Shown here piece after piece: positions 24,264 through 35,869 of a stretch of 64,000 bases of DNA. The stretch comes from Suillus spraguei (Eukaryota > Basidiomycota > Agaricomycetes > Boletales > Suillaceae). Each line of letters opens with the position of its first letter. The stretch's first letter is position 1. Below the pieces are notes generated by a model that was not told where the DNA came from, searched no databases, and was given only the letters and a program-made list of their open reading frames with translations. The stretch spans positions 78,469-142,468 of the forward strand of contig JABCPU010000163.1 of the NCBI GenBank assembly GCA_016800925.1, written 5' to 3'. A program made the translations under genes and the position numbers.

Positions 24264-24475
24264 TTTTTTTTTTTTTTTTTTTTTGATCCTTGTTTATTGT
24301 CCGTTGGGGCTATGCCCTATGATGGACACTACCTACTGTACATCTAATCTATTCGTATATGCTTTGGTCCGTTTTTTGGTTGTCTATGCTATACAGTGGT
24401 CCTGGCTTGCGCGCGGACGTTAGGGCCTTCTTCAGGCTCTTGATATGATTTGTGCGACTTGTTGTCGCGTTTCCT

Positions 24476-27400
24476 CTATTCCTTCTCCTTTTCCGCTGGG
24501 GGGGTTACATCTCCGAAGGTTTGTTCCAATCTTCTCGTGCGCGCGATGTACGTCAACGTTGCTCTCATTCCCTTGCTTTCGTTCAGCAGGTACTCGATTT
24601 TGCATTGTCTTGCTCCGACTTCTTTCCTCATTTGTTCTCTCTGGTTCACGTATGCTGGGCAGACTAGGATGAAGTGGTGTACCGTTTCGTCATGGTTTTC
24701 GCATGCTGGGCAACGCGCCGTTGGGGATTTCGCTATTCGTTTGAGGTGTTTGTTGAGCGCTATATGTCCCGTGCGGAGTTGAAACATCAGTGAGCTGTGA
24801 CGTCTCGGTAGCTTCTCTATCTTCTTTGCAAACTTCTTTGATGGTGCTGACGTGTCGACTGATTTGAGCAGTGTGTAGCGCGGTGAGTTCTCCATGATGG
24901 TGGTGGCCTCTTTTTTGATCTTTGCATAGAAGTGTTGTCTTAGTGCCGCTTTGCTCCTTGGTAGGATTCTGAGTTCTCCTTCCTCGGTTAGGAGCGACTT
25001 TGGCTGGGCTCGTGTGTCTGATGATTCGCCTCGTGCGGCGCGTTTCGCGTGAGTGTCTGCCTCTTCATTCCCTGGTATCCCTACATGGCCTGGCGTCCAT
25101 CTGACTTTGAGTTTTCTTTCGTCGTGCTCAGGGATGAGTCTTCTAAGATCATCGTGGAATTGGTCCATGAGGTAGTGTCCTGGCTGTGAGCGGAAAGCTT
25201 CGGTTGCTCTTATCGCTGCCTGATTGTCGACACCTAGGGATATGGTGCCCCTTCTTCCTCCCGTCTCCTTCAGCAGTTGTACTGCTAATATCATCCCCAC
25301 CAACTCTGCTTCATAGACCGTATGCTCGCGGTCGCTCCCCAAGTGAAACCTCTTGCTTCCTATCACTTCGTTGCCTCTCATGATCACTGCTGCTCCTCCA
25401 ACTCCCCCATCCACCATTGACCCGTCTGAGTACGCCCTTAGGTTTTCATCGGCGAGTCCGTCTTCTATCTTTGCTGTCTCGGCCTTCTCCGCTATGTGGA
25501 TGTCTACATCCGGCTCCCACTTGGGGTAGTGTCTGACTGGGTCTATCTTTTCCACCGTCGATGGGTTGATCCTGAATTCGTACATCAGCTTATGCAGTGG
25601 GGATGGATAGCGTTTTTTCCCCTTAAAATTTCTCTCTTTGCCGTAATCGTATGCGTTCTTGATTCCCTTGGCTAGTGGATGTTTCTGTGGGAGTGTCGCC
25701 ATTCTGAGCGTGGCTCTGTAGCACGCTTTTCGAAGAGTCTGCTGAAAAGGTAGTACATTAGCGTGCGCGTCTAGCATGTCTGTGGGACTTGATCTTAGTC
25801 CTCCCGCAATTGATATGGTTGCCATTCTCTGCACTCGCGCCATCTGCGAGGCGAAGCCTCTTGCTCCTCGCCCTTTCCCCCTTTTCCCCCTCCCCTTTTC
25901 TACTAGACCTGCGCACCACACATCTGCGGCGTACAACATCTTCGGGACGATTACTCCCTCATACAGTTTTTTCATCAGTTTCCCGTGTATTCCCTTCGTC
26001 GGACGTATCATCCGGCTACATGCTAGCGCGTACTTCGTTCCTTTGGCCAGTGCGTGGGCCGCCTGCTCCTTGAAGTTTAGATTTTCGTCGATGATGATTC
26101 CTAGAAATTTGTGCGACTTCGAAGGTTGGATTGTGTGATCGCGGATGGTGATGGGTACTCGTGGCGTAGGGACTGTCTTGTTGGGGTTTTCGGTGCTTCG
26201 AACTCGTATCCTGGACAGACAAATTAGTGCGGTTTTGTCTAGCTCAAACTCAGCGTTGTATTCCTCGCTCCAGTCAAGTGCACCTCCTTGCTTTTCCATC
26301 ATGTTTTTGACCTTTGCGTTTGATTCCTCGTATGAGCGCCCTCTTGCTATTAGCGCTACATCGTCGATGAATCCTAGACTCAGTTCTCCTTTGCTGGGTC
26401 TCGGGTCTGTGACTCGCAGGACTGGTGCGTTGTAGAAGATGAAGCCCATTGGGGATAGCGGACATCCCTGGTCTAGTCCATCTGACACATTGAACAAGTT
26501 TGACTGGTAGTCGTCGAAAAAGAGATGCGTCGTTCTGTTGTCCAGTCTTCGTTTGTACCAATCTACATATTCCTTTGGTATTCTTGCTTTTCTGAGGTTG
26601 TGTAGTAGCTTGCTTGCTACCACGCTCGGGAAGGCCGCCTTTACGTCAAGGAAGAGTAGGGAAACGTGGTTGTTTGTTTTCGACGCCCAGGAATCTGTTA
26701 TGAACTTAGTTAGCAGGTGGAGGGAGTCTACCGTTGATCGTCCCGGTCGACCACCGAAGTGGGTTGGGGGTAATAGATGGTGTTCTTCTGCAATATATGT
26801 TAGATCGTCGGCAACACATGATGAAAGGATCTTAGCCATCGTGTCTAATAGCGTTATCGGTCTATATGCCTTCGGGACACTGTAGTCTGGCCTTCCTGGC
26901 TTCCTGAGTACGATCGTCGAGGAACATTTCCATTCGTTCGGGTACACTCCGAGGGTGAACGTAGCTCTGTATATTGGTGCCATGAATGGTACAAGAAGGT
27001 CAGCGCATTTCATGAATACTACGTTGCTTATCCCATTGGGTCCTGGGGCTTTGAACGGTGATAGTTTCGCGATTGCTCTGTGTACTTGCTGGTTCGTGAT
27101 TGGTCTGAATTCACATATTGGAGGGTCGTAGTCGAAGTCCGGGTTCACTTGGTCATCGTCTGGCGGCGTTCTGAAGAATACCTCGTAAAGTAGCTCGCTC
27201 TTTCGGGTGTTATCTTGCATCGTGTTGTCCTGATTGTTTGCCCTCGGGTCTTGGAGGGTTTTGATCCTTGTGTGTATCTGGTCGGAAGGGTCGCCTGCTA
27301 CGTATCTATGAAAGGTCCATACTCCTGTGAATGTCAGTTCCTCTAACCATTCTGTCCAATGGTTTGTCTTCGCTCGCTTGATACTTTCTGAGAATGGTTT

Positions 27401-28572
27401 CGTGCGATTCTATATTCCTCGTGCACTGGGTCGTTTCGTCTCGCTAATTTCTTTCTTGATATCCTTCCTAGTTTGTGTGTTGCTTTTCGTTCGGTGTCCA
27501 GTTCCTTCGACCACCATCTCTTCGCGTACGGGGATGGTTTGGTCTTCGGTACGCACTTCTCTACTGTTTCGGTGATGCTTGTTGTGAGTGCCTTGAACGC
27601 CTCGTCGAACTGTTCTCGTGTCTTGATTTCCGTTGCCTGTGGGATGTCGTCTAGTTTAGTTTCAAGGACCTCCCGGAACTCTTCCCAGTCTGTGTCTCTG
27701 AAGTTGCGCTTGGGGCTGGTTTCAATTCGTTCTGGTTGGAGGTTGATGGTACTAATTATGGGGAAATGGTCAGTTACTACTGGGCGTAGCTGGTACTCTA
27801 CACTGCACTGCGTGAACGAGTGCTCAAGATCTGCTGAACAAAATACATTGTCTGGGCGCGTTAAGTTTTTGGTGTTTGATGCCTCTAGAGTGGCTATGTT
27901 TGGGGGGAGGACCTGGACTAAGTTATATAGTGATAGAAGGTTTATCAGTACTCCCGCGGCGTCTAAGTTCGCCGCGGTGAAGAGATGTACATTATTTTGC
28001 ATTTCCCACATTGGGTGGTGGCGATTGAAATCGCCTAGCCAGATTATATGTTCATTATATACAGTGTTGTCGCCTTGAGCGATTCGCTGCTGCGTGCGAT
28101 GTCTCTGGGAGTTTCGTTCAGACACCATGTGCCTCTCCATGAAGTGGAGTGTGCTATCGCTATCGCAGGGGTTATATATGTTGTAGATACGCACCTTGCC
28201 GAAAGCCCCCGTTAGCTCTATCGTCATAGCATTCGCTGACTTGAGTGGTATAATGTGCCAATTGTTTTTCGATAGTCTCTTGTTGACTAGGATTATCGTC
28301 TGTGATCGTCCTGGGTTTGCGTGGTGGTCCGTTGGGTAGATTACGTCCCAGAACTGTCTTAGATTGGAGGCATTAGCAAGATTCACGGGGTTGAGATATG
28401 GTTCTTGGATGCACGCTATATCGTATACGTGCGGGTTTAAGTTTTTCAGCATGTGCTCCCATGCGTTGTTGGATTTCCGAAGGTTTTGCTGCCAGATTTT
28501 CAAGTCTTCGCGTTCTTGGTGTGTGTTGTCGGCGTCATCCATCACTAGTTTCCGGCATGGTCCTGGTCCCAC
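24476..28572 (-). CDS. LINE ORF2: APE endonuclease, reverse transcriptase, RNase H polyprotein
   Basis: The N-terminal endonuclease is at 27343-28572, with WQQNLRKS, IQEPYL, WLGDFNRHHPMW and a terminal TDHFPI. The frame changes once near 27390, after ARNHSQK, and continues upstream of the first ATG of the downstream ORF with AKTNHWTEWLEEL. RT then gives SPFKAPGPNGI, YRPITLL, HFGGRPGRST, FLDVKAAFPSV, DQGCPLSP and the catalytic box LGFIDDVALIA. RNase H follows with AYSDGSMVDGG, YEAELVGM, DNQAA and GHVGIPGNEEAD. The tail has CPACENHDETVHHF, the zinc motif usual in Tad1 and I-type elements. Total about 1,366 residues with a single one-base lesion. It nicks target DNA and reverse-transcribes the element RNA in place. 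The domain order APE-RT-RNase H places it in the Tad1/I group; the exact clade is not determined. Confidence 0.93.
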
Positions 28573-30025
28573 CCTCTTTGTGGGCTGTAGGGTTCGTGGG
28601 GGGAGCCGTAAGGGGAGCTAGACCATCTTGGAGGTGTTGATTGCGTTTCGGTCTCTTCTTGGGTGGGTGGTTTCCATTGTGTTCGGTGGTCTGCTTGAGG
28701 TCTTGTCATCTGCCATGCTTCTGGGATTCGGGATTGACCTCCCAATGGGATTCGGTTGGCGTTCCTGTTGTTGAGGTTCCGTTCCTCGCGTTCTTGGTTG
28801 TTGTTGTTGTTGGTGGGCCGTCCATGTTCCGCTCTGTTTCTTGGTGGTGGGTATCGTTGTGGTTGATGATCCTCCGTCGCTTGCTGCCATATTGGGGCTG
28901 TCTCGTTGTTCTCTTCAAAATTTTGACTCGTTAGTGGTTCCCAGGTAAGAGGGTCTTCTGTGAGGAAAAATTGGTACTTAGCGTCTTCATTGCGGTTCTT
29001 GTGTCCATCCCACTTCTTCGTGAATGTCGGGCATTGTCGACTCCAGGCTGCGTGGCCCTTCACTTTGCAGTTCCTGCAGAAGAACTCGTTTTGATCTGTG
29101 ACTTGGCACGCGGCTGTTCGGTGGTGTTCCCCGCATGTACCGCACGTCTCCTGTTCCTGTGGGCATTCTGCGGCCATGTGAGTGTTTTCGAACGAGTGGC
29201 ATTTGAGGCATCTGGTCGGTTCTGGTATTAGCTTTCTTCCATATACTTTCTTACCTTCGATTGTCAGGCCGAACTTGATGGCTTGATTTGCTCCCTCCTT
29301 GGAGTTAAAGGTCACTATTATGTGGGCTGTTCGTTGTCCTGGTTTGCGCCTTGCTTCCAGTTTGATGTATCGCGCCTTGCTAATCGTTTTTGGTTTCAAG
29401 CCCGCCTTCTTCTCGACGTCCGCTAGTGCTGCTGGGTTGTTGGGTACAAAGGTTACTGGTACATTTTCCACTATAACGTTGTGCGTTCGCTCCTTGATCA
29501 CTATTTCCGCTCCGAAGTGTTCCAGGAAGTATCCTTGGTTTGCTGCCATGTTGAACCACTCTGCTGCCTCGGGTGAGTTGAGCTCGTAAAGGACTCCTCC
29601 ATGAGGGAGACGGCGTGCTGAGATGAAGTTGATTGATGTTGGAAGTACGACTTTCTCCTTTGACATTTGCTCCACTGCTAAGGTGGCCTTTGCTACTAGT
29701 TGCGCCTCCGTTAGGTCTTTCAGAGAGTTGGCGAAGAGCTGTGATCGTCTGTCGACTAGGATCTGCCTTGCCTGTGTCTCGCTTCTCGCTAGTACCTTCG
29801 TTAGTGGGGCAGGGATGTTAGTTTTGGCTGCATCTGCAAACGTTCGTGGTCCGTCAGACCGTTCATCACTCGTTCTTTGTGGCGTTGTGCTCTTCATGTT
29901 TCCAGCTATCTTTCCCAAATCTTCCGCTGATGATTTCAAGTTGGTGCGTACCTCCGTCATCGACTCTATTGTTTTCTTTTGCGCGTCTATTGTTTCTGTT
30001 AATGTCTCGACTTTCTCGTCTAGGG

Positions 30026-31223
30026 TAGTGCTGCCGTGGTCCAGTTCCGAACTGTGGTTCGAACCTGACCATTGGTCAGGTTCGTCCTTGGTTCGGTCCA
30101 TGGTCCAGCATTTTGCACGGACCGAACCAGAATGAGGTTCGTGGTCCGCTAACTCCTGTGTGGTTCATCTATAGGTTCGGACCTTCCCGAACCGAATCTT
30201 CTTTGCAACGCCTTCAAGGCTCAATCACACGCTTCTCATCATTTTGACTTCTCGATTCTCAAGATTCGCCATGGTCACTTTGACCTTTGGCATTCTCAAG
30301 ACTTTTTTCGACTTATCCTGTCCGGAGGTTCGCATCCCGCACACCCTGCTGTCCGATAACGCCTACCTGTTCAATCAAGCTCAAGGTATGACTTTTCCGT
30401 CAAATCAAGTGCAATAAACTGATTGACATATTATATTTCTTAGGATTATTCAATGCATACTATGAGTTAGTAGGAGATTGGGTATTCGCATATAAAGGGA
30501 TCAAGGTGAGTGATATATTTTGACTACTGGTACAATGTCTGAACCTGAAGCACAGTGTGCCCTCAACCCAGACGGGTCTCTAAAGGACGCCAAAGACATC
30601 GTTTTTTACAACGATCCTGATGATGCCGTCCCCATTTCCGCTCCATCCTCCTCTGCCCAGCCACCCACAGACGCCTTCTCTGTGCTACTGCAGACTGGAC
30701 GCAAACCAGTGCCACTTATTGCCAGCGCTCGACGCTCCATTCGTGCCTCTAAACCTTCTGCGCGCCTTCGTGATTCCAACAACGCTTGTTCTTCAACAAG
30801 CCGCAAGCGTGCATTATCCAGTGCAACTGAGCAACTAGTTAGGAAGAAGGTTGTGTTACAGCTCTCCGCTCCATTATCTGACGACGACACGGATATTGAT
30901 ACTGACCACGGTGCTGGTCAATCGGATGAGGCCGAGGACGAAGGTGTACCAGCACCTGAGGATGTACCAGCACCTGAGGATGAACCTGAGGACGAACCCG
31001 AGGATCTTCAAGACACCACCATCCGAGCCTTTTCCTGGCTGTAATTTTTTTTGCGTTCGGTTCGCGTTCAGACAGAGAAAAAAAACCGAACCTGACCGCT
31101 GCGAACCATTCGCAAAGGTTCGGTCTAAGGTTCGTTGAAATAACTAGAACCGAACCTTGGTCCAGTTTTAGGTTCTCGTCCAACCACCTCTGAACCGAAT
31201 GGAACCGGACCGCGGCAGCACTA
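30026..31223 (+). mobile_element. hAT DNA transposon, non-autonomous, 1,198 bp, with 8-bp TSD
   Basis: The ends are TAGTGCTGCCGTGGTCCAG at 30026 and the inverted, near-identical end at 31223. They are flanked by perfect 8-bp duplications GTCTAGGG at 30018-30025 and 31224-31231, the hAT hallmark. Subterminal regions (30050-30200 and 31050-31200) are packed with GGTTCG/CGAACC motifs in both orientations, the usual binding sites for hAT transposase. The interior holds only an N-terminal transposase remnant. It sits inside LINE ORF1. Confidence 0.95.
30535..31044 (+). pseudogene. Truncated N-terminus of hAT transposase inside the non-autonomous element
   Basis: The reading from ATG 30535 gives MSEPEAQCALNPDGSLKDAK, then DIVFYNDPDDAVPI and a Ser/Pro-rich and basic middle, ending in an acidic stretch of repeated Pro-Glu-Asp units (PAPEDVPAPED) and a stop at 31044. 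The ALNPDGSLKDA opening is one I associate with hAT transposases of agaric fungi; BED finger and catalytic parts are absent. It may be a plain leftover or a small protein of its own. Upstream, 30270-30515 reads like an unrelated short exon pair on the plus strand (MVTLTFGILKTFF, then GLFNAYYELVGDWVFAYKG after a short intron), possibly captured host sequence. Confidence 0.6.
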
Positions 31224-31795
31224 GTCTAGGGTCGCAATCGGTCCGCCTATTAGGGCTTTGACTTTTTCTATGATGTTTTCCGTGTTTATTTCCGTATTGA
31301 CTTCCTGTATTATTAGTGCAATTGCTCGTAGTATGTCAGTATGTGTGGCGCCTAGATTTGCTGTGATACTAAATTCGAATAAAGCTACCGAGATTGATTG
31401 CAACATGCTACCGGCTGTTGGCATTACAAGACCGTGCATGGACAAGATTTTTCGTGCTGTGTTCAGGTTGACAACATCTGTCTTCGTTCCTGTGCCCGAT
31501 ATGTGGTCTTGTATGGGTCTACTGGTTGAAAGCAAAGGTTTATCAGCTGCTGTCCGTCGGTTGGCCCTACCTGTGGTTGTCGTGGTGACCGGGCTCGTTG
31601 AGTTGATTGTTGGCATTTTGTTTGCTTTGTTGCTTCGTTCTTGGTTCTTGGTCTAGGGTTTTGGCGGTTTGTCTGGTGTCCTGGTGACCGCTGGGGCGCC
31701 TCTGGGCGTCCTTAGCGCTGTTGAGCGCGTTGTTGGCGGTTGGTTTCCGGGGTCCTAGTCGGGGTGCCACCTGGTTCAGGTCCAAGAAGCGATTC

Positions 31796-32460
31796 ACTTC
31801 GGCTTGTGTCTTCTTGCCTTTGTCAACCAAAGCCTGAAGCTCCGCTCCATGGTTTATTCGCCGCGCAGAAAAGGATTCACGAGAAGTTCTTTGATGGGGA
31901 AACGTGCCTTGACGGACTTTCACCTGTCCAATCTTCCCTGTGCGCCTTGCGCTCTACGAAAATCTAAGGGACAATGTTGATTGCGACCTTCATAAATCAA
32001 GGCAGTCACACTGACAGTCTTTACGACCATGTCGCCGTACCACCGGAGACAGATGGATTCGGCACCCTCTGTCTTCTCTAGTCGACCAAGGTACAGTTCA
32101 AGGTCTTCATTGTCGAAGTAAATCGAAGTAATGGCTGCAACAAGCGTCGATGTTACACATTCTGTTGGTTTGAAATAAAATAACAACGTACCAGCATCCT
32201 TGGGCTCGAATTCCTTCTCGGTATTGAACACTACAAGCAGAGGTAAATCGTCAAAAGTGCTGAAACGCACTATCACTGACCAAGAACGGGTAAATATCGC
32301 AGAATAACCGGTTTCAGTGGTACAGGGTTATCTAGATGCACCTATAGTTGTCTAGTTGGTGGAATAAGACTTTAAGAAGAAAATTGGAGTTTACCCAATA
32401 CTTTGTTGTCTGACGCACAAAGGCATTCAGGTTCACGCCTGCACTTGAATCGCCCACATC
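31796..32460 (-). pseudogene. VTC polyphosphate polymerase gene, copy V1, 5' half (split by LINE)
   Basis: Minus strand begins near 32460 with GDSSAGVNLNAFVRQTTKYW, the SPX-VTC linker and start of the VTC domain. After an intron it continues with [18 protein letters not shown], an intron (GTACG...TTGCAG), [31 protein letters not shown], an intron (GTCAGT...CCCTTAG) and [15 protein letters not shown]. There a one-base deletion (GAAAGTCC where GAAAAGTCC is expected) shifts the frame before SVKARFPIKELLVNPFLRGE, which ends in TAA in place of a tyrosine codon. ALQALV-KGKKTQAEV follows up to the LINE. The introns are well formed, so the ancestor was a normal host gene; it was probably already dead when the LINE landed. 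Confidence 0.88.
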
Positions 32461-33003
32461 ATGTTTCTATGGAGATGAACAGTAAGAAGTATGAATGAAT
32501 GTACCTTTTGAGATTTTGATACGAAGACCCGGATGTCGTCCTCTCAATGAGTGCCGATCAGAACTAGCTACACCATTGGCAACGTTATTTGGAAATGAAA
32601 TGTGTGAATCTTCTGTGAACCGGCTGGCGTGACTCAGATGAAACCACAAGGGTGTAACGGAGAATGAAGCGACGAGATGAATTGAGGTCGGATTACTGAG
32701 GAACTGCAGCAGTATTGCACGACTTGGCTCTTGTATACCCATTTGCCTAAGCAGCCGTATACACAGGGTTGATGCAATACCAGTGAGTATGCTAGTGGAG
32801 ATATCCAGAATATTGCTTGAAACATTGTATAGCAAATCACTTAACTAAATACTACGATGAAAACATTCACCGGTCCTATATCTCCTTGAAGTCTACTTCG
32901 GAACACCAAAATAACTTTGACACTATCACAAAAGTAGGAATAAATAAAAGCAGATTTCCCTGCTCCTTGCAGAGCACTAGACAACCATTAACTGAACCGA
33001 GCA

Positions 33004-34721
33004 TTACACACTACTGCCGGTCGATATATGCACGCGCTCCTGGAAAGCAATAGAGATCATACCAGTCGCTGCATCGGAATCAACCACGAGCCTAGCATGA
33101 TATTCTCGAATACTCAGGATCAGGCGGGGTCCTAGCACAAACATCTGCACGACCGCCAAAATGGAAAGCCCATCAACAAAAATCTGGAAATATATGGAAT
33201 ATTGATCCTATAGAAACGGTGCATCAATGAATTGTGGTCATATGCAGATGTAAATAAAGGATGGCCATACCGCTGAAGAGAAATAAGTAACGAGGCGGAA
33301 GCAAGCAACAGCAACAAAGCTACAACACCCAACCCTTCAGTGGAAAAAGGGACAATAATTACGATGTGAACTCACCTTGCAAAGTAAAGCACATGAGTTT
33401 TCATCAACACTGTGAAACAGTCTCCAAGAAGCCCCCCTGCCGAATATCGTCGCAGTTCACGGAAGTGTTTTACCGCAATCCAGACTGCGAGACACAGTGC
33501 GAAAACCTCCCACACAGTCGCGAGTATCCAATTAAGGGAATCTAGAAACACCACATCTCCCGCATAGTTAAACGAACACTGATAGGTACCGGAGAGAACG
33601 AGTTCCCCTGGTATTCATCAATGAGATGCATATTTTTTATCATAATCAGTTAAGCGTACCCCCTGAGATATTTATCGTTGACATTATGATTGCCACTCCA
33701 CAGAAAATGCTGAGGCCCAGAAAGGGGACAACGAGAAATATCAGGATCTTTCTGGATCGTTGATACATAGCATGTAACCGAGTGATGATGATGACTGGCA
33801 GTCAAGTCAATATCACTAGGATCTCGCAAGCGCCAAGCTCACCACCCAGCATAACAAATATGACAACACCGATCGAATCATATGCGGTGCATATGATAAA
33901 GCCTGACAAATCCAGTCAGTTACGAGTCTCATGTAGCACACACTCCAAACAGCCTCACATCTGTAGCGGCATAGTGTGGCAGTCATTAGTGAATCAATAA
34001 CTTTTAAAAATACACCCACCCCTGTAGGGAACCACAGTTAACTGGAGGGGAATAGCAGGGATTTGTGCAGAAGACTCACTGTATCTGTCAGCGAGATGGT
34101 CGTAACACTGTCTGTATGCCGTTGGTCAGAAGAAGCAAAGACAGCGGGTGTACTAAGGAGACATACACAGCATGTTCAGGCTGATTATGAGAGATAGACG
34201 ATTAGCATAACGTCGATTGTTTAGCCTTACGAACGTACGCAGCATAAAAGATTCCGAGGTAGCGCACCTATGATACGCTGTGGTCAGCACGGCGTGGCGA
34301 CTGCGACAAATCAAGTTACATACACCGAGATATAGAACTGTCATTAGCGACCAGCGTTGTCTCTGGAATCAAGCGTATCTTCATGTGTTCCTCTCACGTG
34401 AAACTCTACTCACCCAGACCAATTCTACCTATAAGATCATTCTTAGTAAGATGGCTGCCCCGGTCATAACATCAACGTACTTCTTGTCCAAATGTAAGTG
34501 CTGGAAATACTTGTAAGATGCCAGCAGTCGTTTAATTTTATCATGCTCACCCCAATCATACGACACTACAATGAAACTGGCAACTGCAAAACCGCACTCA
34601 AGGTTAGATTGAGACATCAGTTTCAACATGCGACTGTTCTTTACGAACCTGAAAAATAGCTAGAAAAACGGAATGCATTGACGGCTGGCCACCAAGCGGG
34701 ATCATTTGATACGATAGTCAT
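33004..34721 (-). pseudogene. DUF6533 seven-helix membrane protein, copy A4, broken
   Basis: Start ATG at 34721 (MTIVSNDPAWWPAVNA), then SYF joined by an intron to VASFIVVSYDW and to LTFGQ-type sequence. The helix 2-3 exon gives WSLMTVLYLGV spliced to RYLGI-type sequence at about 34340-34250. The helix pair near 33780-33880 has GELGACEILVILT followed by the shared TGA. The exon at 33372-33554 carries AVWIAVKHFRELRRYS, and the last exon ends at 33004 (AFQERVHIST). It sits between the two VTC gene copies. Bases 32461-33003 are the shared A-gene 3' flank. Confidence 0.72.
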
Positions 34722-35869
34722 ATTGGTAGAGAAATGGAGGTGTGGGTGAGAGTATTGCGATGGCATATATACCACCGCCCAGCGCTTGAAGAACCAAGAT
34801 GAGACTAAGGGATGATGTCCGTTGTGATCAAAGGTGTAATCAATCCAGGGGCTGAGCATAAGTGCTAGTACTAAAACATTTGCACGGCCAGAAATTAAAA
34901 GATGGAAGGCCAATTCGGCAGTCAAACCAAAAATAGACCATCAAAATAGGGGAGATCCATACAAAGCAAACAGATAATTCACGCGTGCAAGCACATATCT
35001 CAATGCCCACCATCTATGCTCCCCGTCCTTGTGCCATCTTTCGGTTGATGAGCACCTTTTAGCTCTCTGGCTTGGCTACCGAGCTTTCGTATCAACGTGG
35101 AATTGGTGCGGTGCCAGTGCTGACAAGGCATCAATTTTCACAGCAAGAAAAGTCCTACCTGAATGATACATAGTAAAATGCAGTGTTATGCTGATATCCA
35201 AGCAGTGCTGAAAAAGAACATGATATCATCCCTAGAATAAACAGAGAAACGAGGACCCAGGCGCGAGTTGAGCACAGCAAGCAGTGCCTGTCAGCTGAGT
35301 TTTAACTGTTGGCGACGCCACTACATCAGCTTTAACATCCGATTAGCACATAAATGCCCAGATCTTCGAACATTCATATCAACGCGCCTCTGCGTAATAA
35401 TTCATACAACAGTCCTATATTCATCTGCTAACGATACGAGGATCGATCATTGATTGATGTATGCGCCGTCCCTCAACTACACGCAGAAATGAGGGACGAA
35501 GACTCGGGTGTCACATGTCCCATGAAAGAATGTTCTCGATGAGCACCGATTACTGAGTTTCAACTATGTAGTATTAATTAGCAACGTCACTTGGACTGCT
35601 CTCCATGAACCTATATGGATTCATGGCCGGCCAGTCATCTGAGACTGTAAAGTCTGACAAGGCTCGGACTGGGAACGGAACGAGAAACGACGACTTGGTA
35701 TTAGCTCAAAAGACTAAAAAAAACGATATTCGACGACGACGAGTATTAACAGGATGATTTTAAAGAGAATCAAAGGGAAACGTGTCTGAGGCGTGCAACG
35801 AGGAGTGATTGTGAATGGTATGAGTACATACGATGTTGACGCCGATAGTCATATCTTGACAAGATTCAT
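34722..35869. other. Duplicated flank and debris, no recognisable gene
   Basis: 34722-35000 is the upstream flank common to the A copies. 35090-35600 contains fragments also found at 7760, 22400 and 40670-40870 (for example GAGTTTTAACTGTTGGCGAC-type words). Nothing codes convincingly. A short purine-rich stretch with an AAAAAAACG run is at about 35720. Confidence 0.4.

Larger units (their letters stand above)
28545..31616 (-). pseudogene. LINE ORF1 (gag-like RNA-binding protein), split by hAT insertion
   Basis: ORF1 starts at ATG 31616 (MPTINSTSP), with a Ser/Thr-rich N-terminus and a helical stretch (ALIIQEVNTEINTENIIEKV). It reaches PIATLD at 31224-31231, where the hAT element begins. It resumes at 30025 and earlier bases as LDEKVETLTETIDAQKK, a likely coiled coil. 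The two parts join in frame across one copy of the 8-bp duplication, which shows the insertion is what broke the gene. The C-terminal part has three CCHC-type zinc knuckles: CLKCHSFENTHMAAEC, CGTCGEHHRTAAC and CRNCKVKGHAAWSRQC. A Gln/Asn/Arg-rich tail overlaps the start of ORF2. The apparent start at 30101 lies inside hAT sequence and is not genuine. Confidence 0.88.
24264..31795 (-). mobile_element. Nearly complete non-LTR retrotransposon (LINE, Tad1/I-like) with nested hAT
   Basis: The minus-strand element ends in a poly(A) tail, seen as 21 T at 24264-24284, and begins near 31795. The flanking target duplication ACTTCGGCTTG is read at 24253-24263 and 31796-31806. The related undisturbed copy at 36370-36385 has the site once, so this is an empty-site comparison within the window. 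The element has ORF1 (gag-like, three zinc knuckles) overlapping ORF2 (endonuclease, reverse transcriptase, RNase H, C-terminal zinc motif) by 28 bp. Without the 1,206 bp added by the hAT insertion it measures about 6.3 kb. It interrupts VTC gene copy V1. Only one frameshift in ORF2 and the hAT insertion in ORF1 are seen, so it is young. Confidence 0.93.

Noticed and set aside
25776..26138. Long plus-strand ORFs across 24.4-30.1 kb
   Set aside because: They are mirror readings of the minus-strand LINE genes, without domains.
30520..30534. Upstream start at 30520 for the hAT remnant
   Set aside because: The codon there is TTG; the first ATG in frame is 30535, just before the conserved-looking N-terminus.
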